Of a stretch of DNA of 10,243 nt, positions 7,732 through 10,243 are shown one piece after another. A program made the position numbers and the translations under genes. The notes beneath the pieces are model-generated. The model was not told the origin of the DNA, did not search any database, and saw nothing but the letters and a program-made list of their open reading frames with translations. Source of the stretch: Cytophagales bacterium (lineage in GTDB: Bacteria > Bacteroidota > Bacteroidia > Cytophagales > Amoebophilaceae); contig JAKSDE010000513.1 in NCBI GenBank assembly GCA_022360235.1, positions 1-10,243 on the forward strand, read 5' to 3'. Positions within the stretch are counted from its first letter, which is position 1, and each line of letters starts with the position of its first letter.

Positions 7732-8415
7732 TCATGCGGAATATAGGTTAATGCGTCCATGCTCACATTTAAATACTCTTTGCGGATGCTTCTCGATGAA
7801 TTGATAATTGTGTGTAGCCATTAAAACAGCAGTTCCTCCACAATTAATTTCCCTAAAAAGCTCAAGAATCTCATCAGCTACCACTGGATCAAGGTTACCT
7901 GTAGGTTCATCCGCCAACAGGATAAACGGATTATTTAATAAAGAACGCGCAATAACTACACGTTGCTGTTCCCCTTGAGACAACTGGTGAGGCATTTTCT
8001 TACTTGCTAATCCTAGACCAACCTTTATAAGTACCTCTGCTATTTTTCGCTTCATCATCGATTTATCTCTCCAGCCTGTTGCCCTTAAGACGAACTGAAG
8101 ATTTTCCTCTACATTTCTGTCCATCAATAACTGAAAATCCTGAAAAATGATGCCTAATTTTCTTCTCAAGAAAGGAATAGCAACATTTTTAATCGTTTTT
8201 AAATCAAATTCTGCTACATTTATTTCTCCTGCCTTTAGCGGCAGATCAGCATAGAGTGTTTTTAATAATGAGGTTTTTCCACTTCCTGTTCTTCCAATGA
8301 GAAAAACGAATTCTCCTTTTTTGATATCAAACTGAAGGTCACTTAATATAGGATGCATACCCTGGTAGATAGTTGCATCGTTTACACGAATAATGGGCTC
8401 TTCTTCAAAATTCAT
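7732..8415 (-). CDS. ftsE: FtsE-like ABC transporter ATP-binding protein
   Basis: FtsE is the ATPase that works with the membrane protein FtsX. In well-studied bacteria the complex activates peptidoglycan hydrolases at the division site. Using ATG at 8415 the protein has 227 residues and begins MNFEEEPIIRV, as in Bacteroidota FtsE. An in-frame ATG at 8433 would add only MATHCI and is possible. All ABC motifs are intact: Walker A GRTGSGKTS at 41-49, Q-loop IIFQDFQLL with Q92, signature LSQGEQQR at 145-152, Walker B ILLADEPTGNLD at 165-176, and the H-loop H202 in MATHN. The segment TLYADLPLKAGEI after Walker A is typical of Bacteroidota FtsE. The ABC part is certain; choosing FtsE over a LolD/MacB-type ATPase rests on length and these details. 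No ftsX is adjacent. A weak upstream box TAACTTTA (minus, 8466-8473) is one mismatch from consensus. Confidence 0.88.
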   Translation of the reverse strand: MNFEEEPIIRVNDATIYQGMHPILSDLQFDIKKGEFVFLIGRTGSGKTSLLKTLYADLPLKAGEINVAEFDLKTIKNVAIPFLRRKLGIIFQDFQLLMDRNVEENLQFVLRATGWRDKSMMKRKIAEVLIKVGLGLASKKMPHQLSQGEQQRVVIARSLLNNPFILLADEPTGNLDPVVADEILELFREINCGGTAVLMATHNYQFIEKHPQRVFKCEHGRINLYSA

Positions 8416-8433
8416 GATACAGTGAGTTGCCAA

Positions 8434-8861
8434 TGGTAATTTTTAGCCTAGTACCTTCGCTGAGCTAAAGTTAATACAAATTTCGCCTTCCCCAGCTTCA
8501 AACTTGACATCTGTAATGCTTACTAAAGAACAAAAAGTTATAAACACTACAAAGTTGACACTCCTCTTGCCTCAGCTCAAGGATTCTTGGGCCTAAGCCG
8601 CAAAGGCCTCATAGCTCCACCAGCTGAAACGGTGTGCCCCACCACCCGCGAAGAAGATAGCAAAATATGCTTAAAAAAACATACAGCCTTTCATCCTCCT
8701 GCTGCACCAAGAGGGCTTACGGCCATCGTTTGATAAAAAATTACAATCAATACCAGTGGCTTACTACCAAAGAAGCAGTATATTTTTATAACTTTGCCCT
8801 TACTTAAGCAAGAGGAGAGCAAAAACTTCTGAGCACTTTAATTGTAGGGGTAAAAAAGTAA
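8434..8861. other. 428-bp gap between divergent ftsE and the DUF4199 gene
   Basis: This gap must contain the promoters of both divergent genes. On the plus strand there is an exact -7 box at 8789-8796 (listed separately). On the minus strand a 34-codon frame from GTG 8547 to a TAA at 8443-8445 reads like protein (core TDVKFEAGEGEICINF) but was not recognised. An 11-bp inverted pair (AAAGTTATAAA 8534-8544 and TTTATAACTTT 8785-8795) and a 10-bp inverted pair (CTCCTCTTGC 8561-8570 and GCAAGAGGAG 8808-8817) are present. They are not nested, so they do not form one large hairpin. A short GGCCT/AGGCC hairpin lies near 8590-8610. I found no RNA gene. Confidence 0.5.
8789..8796 (+). promoter_or_regulatory. 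Bacteroidota -7 promoter box TAACTTTG upstream of the DUF4199 gene
   Basis: This is an exact TAnnTTTG match 65 bases before the DUF4199 ATG, in the same TAACTTTG form as the queA box. No good TTG/TTTG is found 17-23 bp upstream, so the -33 element is weak or absent. Confidence 0.45.
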
Positions 8862-9350
8862 ATGAAGATGTGGTCAATAGGTATTAAAAGTGGTATAATC
8901 ACAGCACTTGGGCTTGTTGCTTATATATTGGTCATTCAAATAATAGAATTAATGGGTCCATTAGGGGATAAGCTTGTGTATGCAGTTCTATTACTAGGCA
9001 TTTACTCAGGCCATTACTTTTACAAATCAGCAAATAGTGGCTTCATGTCTTACACTGAAGGCGTAAAAGTAGGTTTAGTTGTAGTCTTTTCGGCTGTACT
9101 CCTCCTAGGGTTAGTTAGCTATATGTGTGTTAGGCTTATGGATACTATGCTCCGAGAAAAGTTGCTTAGTGGTGTACAACAAGCTCTACAAACCAAAGGA
9201 GTTGATGAAGATACAATAGCATTCATCATGCACTATATGACACCCGAGCGTTTGGTGTTTGCTAGTCTTTTGAGTATCTTACTCACAGGTTGCGTTTTTA
9301 CACTCATTATTCCTATATTCTCTAGGAATCCAAGAAAGTCAGTTGAATAG
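8862..9350 (+). CDS. DUF4199 family four-helix membrane protein
   Basis: The 162-residue protein is small and very hydrophobic, with four predicted membrane helices at about 9-30, 37-54, 68-91 and 131-152. The soluble stretch 92-130 between helices 3 and 4 is charged and helical (RLMDTMLREK... TKGVDEDTIA). The GFMSYTEGVKVG block at 60-71, leading into helix 3, is typical of DUF4199 (PF13858), a family found mainly in Bacteroidota and without known function. Start ATG 8862 is used; the ATG two codons later is equally possible. In Bacteroidota this gene is often followed by a family 2 glycosyltransferase, and the remains of one lie 15 bp downstream here. A role linked to envelope glycan transfer is therefore possible but is inference. 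Confidence 0.83.
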   Translation: MKMWSIGIKSGIITALGLVAYILVIQIIELMGPLGDKLVYAVLLLGIYSGHYFYKSANSGFMSYTEGVKVGLVVVFSAVLLLGLVSYMCVRLMDTMLREKLLSGVQQALQTKGVDEDTIAFIMHYMTPERLVFASLLSILLTGCVFTLIIPIFSRNPRKSVE

Positions 9351-9365
9351 GAAGAGCGTATCATA

Positions 9366-9717
9366 ATGGCTGAAAAAATTTCTATGGCTGTCATTATTCT
9401 TTATATGACTTCAACTGTTTTCTTAAGGCTTATCAATGAGCGGTAGTAAAAAGTTTACATATTTATGGTAAAATGCATCGCTTTATACCTGTCATTGCGA
9501 AATAGAATGGATTTACGAAAATCGGGAAGAAAGAAGCGGTACCTTATGCTAGGAAATATGGCAAAACTAAATTTGGTGTGGAGCGGTTTGTTTATGGCTT
9601 TCTAGACTTAGCTTCTGTTATATTTGTTACTAAATTCAAGAAAAAGCTGATGCATTTCTTTGGGAGCTTAGGTGTGCTTTCCTTTATAACAGGCTTTGTA
9701 ATTACCGTTACGCTCAT
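9366..9717 (+). pseudogene. Degraded family 2 glycosyltransferase (dolichol-phosphate mannosyltransferase-like)
   Basis: The remnant is in two pieces. From ATG 9366, 15 bp after the DUF4199 stop, a 26-codon stub reads MAEKISMAVII then LRLINER and stops at TAG 9444. It looks like the first beta strand and helix of a GT2 protein in which the PxYNE motif has been lost to small changes. From about 9446, in another frame, the sequence jumps to the C-terminal part: LHIYGKMHRFIPVIAK, an in-frame TAG at 9503-9505 where homologues have Trp, then NGFTKIG, ARKYGKTKFGVERFVYGFLDL, and a membrane segment SLGVLSFITGFVITV. The YGxMHRFIPV and KYGxTKFGxxRF blocks are characteristic of bacterial membrane-anchored GT2 enzymes. 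The middle of the catalytic domain (about 130 residues, including the DxD region) is missing, and the final membrane helix is cut off by intron sequence near 9712. It cannot make a working enzyme. Confidence 0.85.
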
Positions 9718-10024
9718 CATATAAAGAACGCATCGAATCCCTCTGACCCCTGCTGGCCTACATACTTCCAAGAACGTCAAACATGGCAACTGCTAAAGCG
9801 TTTAGCCAAACGACCAGATTGGACTGCCCTCTGGAAACGTCAGGGAGGAAAACTGTCCAGTAGGTAAGCAGCGGATAACTAAAAAGATGCAATGGGATCT
9901 ACACCCCATCCAACCGAAGAAGGAAGGAAGTAGTGACAATCCGAGCAACTTACTGATACTGCCCCCCAACTGTCACCGTCAAGTAACAATAATGCTAATG
10001 TTGTCCGCTCGCTCACGATCATGA
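9712..10024 (+). pseudogene. HNH-endonuclease tail of a group II intron-encoded protein, frameshifted
   Basis: Reading from about 9712, one frame gives AHHIKNASNP (the HIKIK..ANP linker seen before HNH domains), then TYFQERQTWQLL, KRLAKRPDWTALWKRQGGK and a stop at 9865-9867. A one-base shift near 9850-9853 restores the frame at CPVGKQRIT (9854 on), followed by WDLHPIQPKKEGSSDNPSNL, LILPPNCHRQV and a stop at 10022-10024. Intact relatives have CPxC, HHI, KxGGSD and LHxxCHRQ. Here the second Cys is gone, the HH pair is HP, GG is GS and LH is PP. The nuclease is therefore dead even apart from the frameshift. The reverse transcriptase and maturase domains that should come before it are missing. 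Confidence 0.87.
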
Positions 10025-10042
10025 TCGAGCGTAAAGAGGCTT

Positions 10043-10076
10043 GAGCATAGTGCTGGGAAACTAGCACGCTATGTTC
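10043..10076 (+). ncRNA. Group II intron domain V, structurally intact
   Basis: The 34-nt hairpin is canonical: GAGCATAG (10043-10050) pairs with CTATGTTC (10069-10076), including one G-U. TGCTGG (10051-10056) pairs with CTAGCA (10061-10066), including one G-U. The GAAA tetraloop is at 10057-10060, and the two-base bulge CG is at 10067-10068. The catalytic triad AGC is at 10044-10046. Length, loop type, bulge size and position, and triad all match the family, so the catalytic core element survives although the rest of the intron does not. Confidence 0.92.
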
Positions 10077-10079
10077 TAA

Positions 10080-10114
10080 GGAGAGGGGGGGGTGGTAACC
10101 CCACCTTCTTATCC
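10080..10114 (+). ncRNA. Group II intron domain VI with bulged branch-point adenosine
   Basis: The hairpin starts three bases after domain V. GGA (10080-10082) pairs with TCC (10112-10114). A10111 is left unpaired as the likely branch point. Then GAGGGGG (10083-10089) pairs with CCTTCTT (10104-10110) using several G-U pairs, and the top of the stem closes G-rich on C-rich around a loop at about 10093-10099. A10111 is the seventh base from the inferred 3' end at 10117, the expected distance. The run of eight G at 10085-10092 makes the exact register uncertain. Confidence 0.75.
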
Positions 10115-10117
10115 GAT

Positions 10118-10243
10118 CCCACCTGACCTATCTTGTATGCCTTTTGCTAGCACGCTCAGCACCATGGCTCTTTACTATAGCACTTGCTAGGCAGTTTGTA
10201 AGCTCTTCCTCTAAAGCGCTTACGGCGGGCCCACCGCCATCTC
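10118..10243. other. Unidentified sequence downstream of the group II intron
   Basis: This should be the 3' flank (exon side) of the intron. It does not continue the glycosyltransferase. On the minus strand a 38-codon frame is open from the right edge to a TAG at 10128-10130 (contains SALEEELTNCL and SHGAERASKRHTR). It could be the tail of a gene lying beyond the window, but I cannot assign it. The 10-mer CTAGCACGCT at 10147-10156 repeats part of domain V (10061-10070). Confidence 0.3.

Larger units (their letters stand above)
9712..10117 (+). mobile_element. 5'-truncated group II intron: tail of the encoded protein plus domains V and VI
   Basis: The element keeps only its 3' end. First comes the C-terminal HNH region of the intron-encoded reverse transcriptase/maturase (9712-10024, decayed). 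Domain V (10043-10076) and domain VI (10080-10114) follow, and the likely 3' terminus is CCGAT at 10113-10117, ending in AT as the AY consensus requires. The 5' intron domains, the GUGYG start and the reverse transcriptase and maturase domains are all absent; the left end abuts glycosyltransferase sequence instead. The element cannot splice or move by itself. Either an abortive insertion (reverse transcription starts at the intron 3' end) or a later deletion could explain the shape. Identification rests on the agreement of protein tail and RNA structure in the right order and spacing. Confidence 0.88.

Noticed and set aside
8534..8817. Possible large inverted repeat or insertion-element ends in the ftsE/DUF4199 gap
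   Set aside because: The two inverted pairs (8534-8544 with 8785-8795, 8561-8570 with 8808-8817) are in the wrong order to nest, and no transposase remnant lies between them.
9592..10067. Two minus-strand frames of 62-65 codons at the right end
   Set aside because: They lie opposite the glycosyltransferase and intron remnants, which explain the sequence on the plus strand.
10085..10092. Run of eight G as a phase-variation tract
   Set aside because: It falls in the stem of intron domain VI, not in a coding frame; it may carry a length error but has no regulatory context.
1..10243. tRNA, rRNA, CRISPR array, toxin-antitoxin or defence system
   Set aside because: I looked for T-loop motifs, regular direct repeats with spacers and small paired genes, and found none.

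Overview
The window reads as chromosomal DNA of a member of the Bacteroidota, most likely a Cytophagales-type lineage with a reduced genome. The evidence is a GldB-family lipoprotein, a PorT-like outer-membrane beta-barrel protein, a DUF4199 membrane protein, Bacteroidota-style QueA, LipB and FtsE sequences, and four exact copies of the Bacteroidota -7 promoter box TAnnTTTG just upstream of genes. Single-gene transcription units, long non-coding gaps and a decaying right end suggest reductive evolution, as in Amoebophilus/Cardinium-type symbionts. That last placement is inference; no marker here proves it.

Layout. The left edge holds ruvB on the minus strand, missing its last few codons. A gap of about 300 bp follows, then gldB (minus), arranged head to head with an outer-membrane beta-barrel gene (plus), with only 37 bp between the start codons. 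Next come four plus-strand genes, each with its own upstream gap: queA (queuosine tRNA modification), lipB (octanoyl transfer for lipoate), sucD (succinyl-CoA synthetase alpha subunit) and a secreted M16 zinc peptidase. ftsE (minus) converges on the M16 gene. After a 428 bp gap comes a four-helix DUF4199 protein (plus).

The right end, from about 9366, is wreckage. A family 2 glycosyltransferase survives only as a short N-terminal stub joined to a C-terminal piece that contains an in-frame stop. This piece runs directly into the 3' end of a group II intron. The intron keeps the HNH-nuclease tail of its encoded protein, which is frameshifted and has lost key residues. It also keeps a textbook 34-nt domain V and a domain VI with a bulged adenosine. 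The remaining 126 bp were not recognised.

How the genes fit together. lipB and sucD both touch 2-oxoacid metabolism: lipoylated dehydrogenases make acyl-CoA, and succinyl-CoA synthetase harvests it as nucleoside triphosphate. GldB, the beta-barrel protein and the M16 peptidase are envelope proteins. ruvB and queA are housekeeping genes. There is no operon of functionally linked genes, and I see no CRISPR array, tRNA, rRNA or new defence system. The most distinctive content is the glycosyltransferase/group II intron junction.
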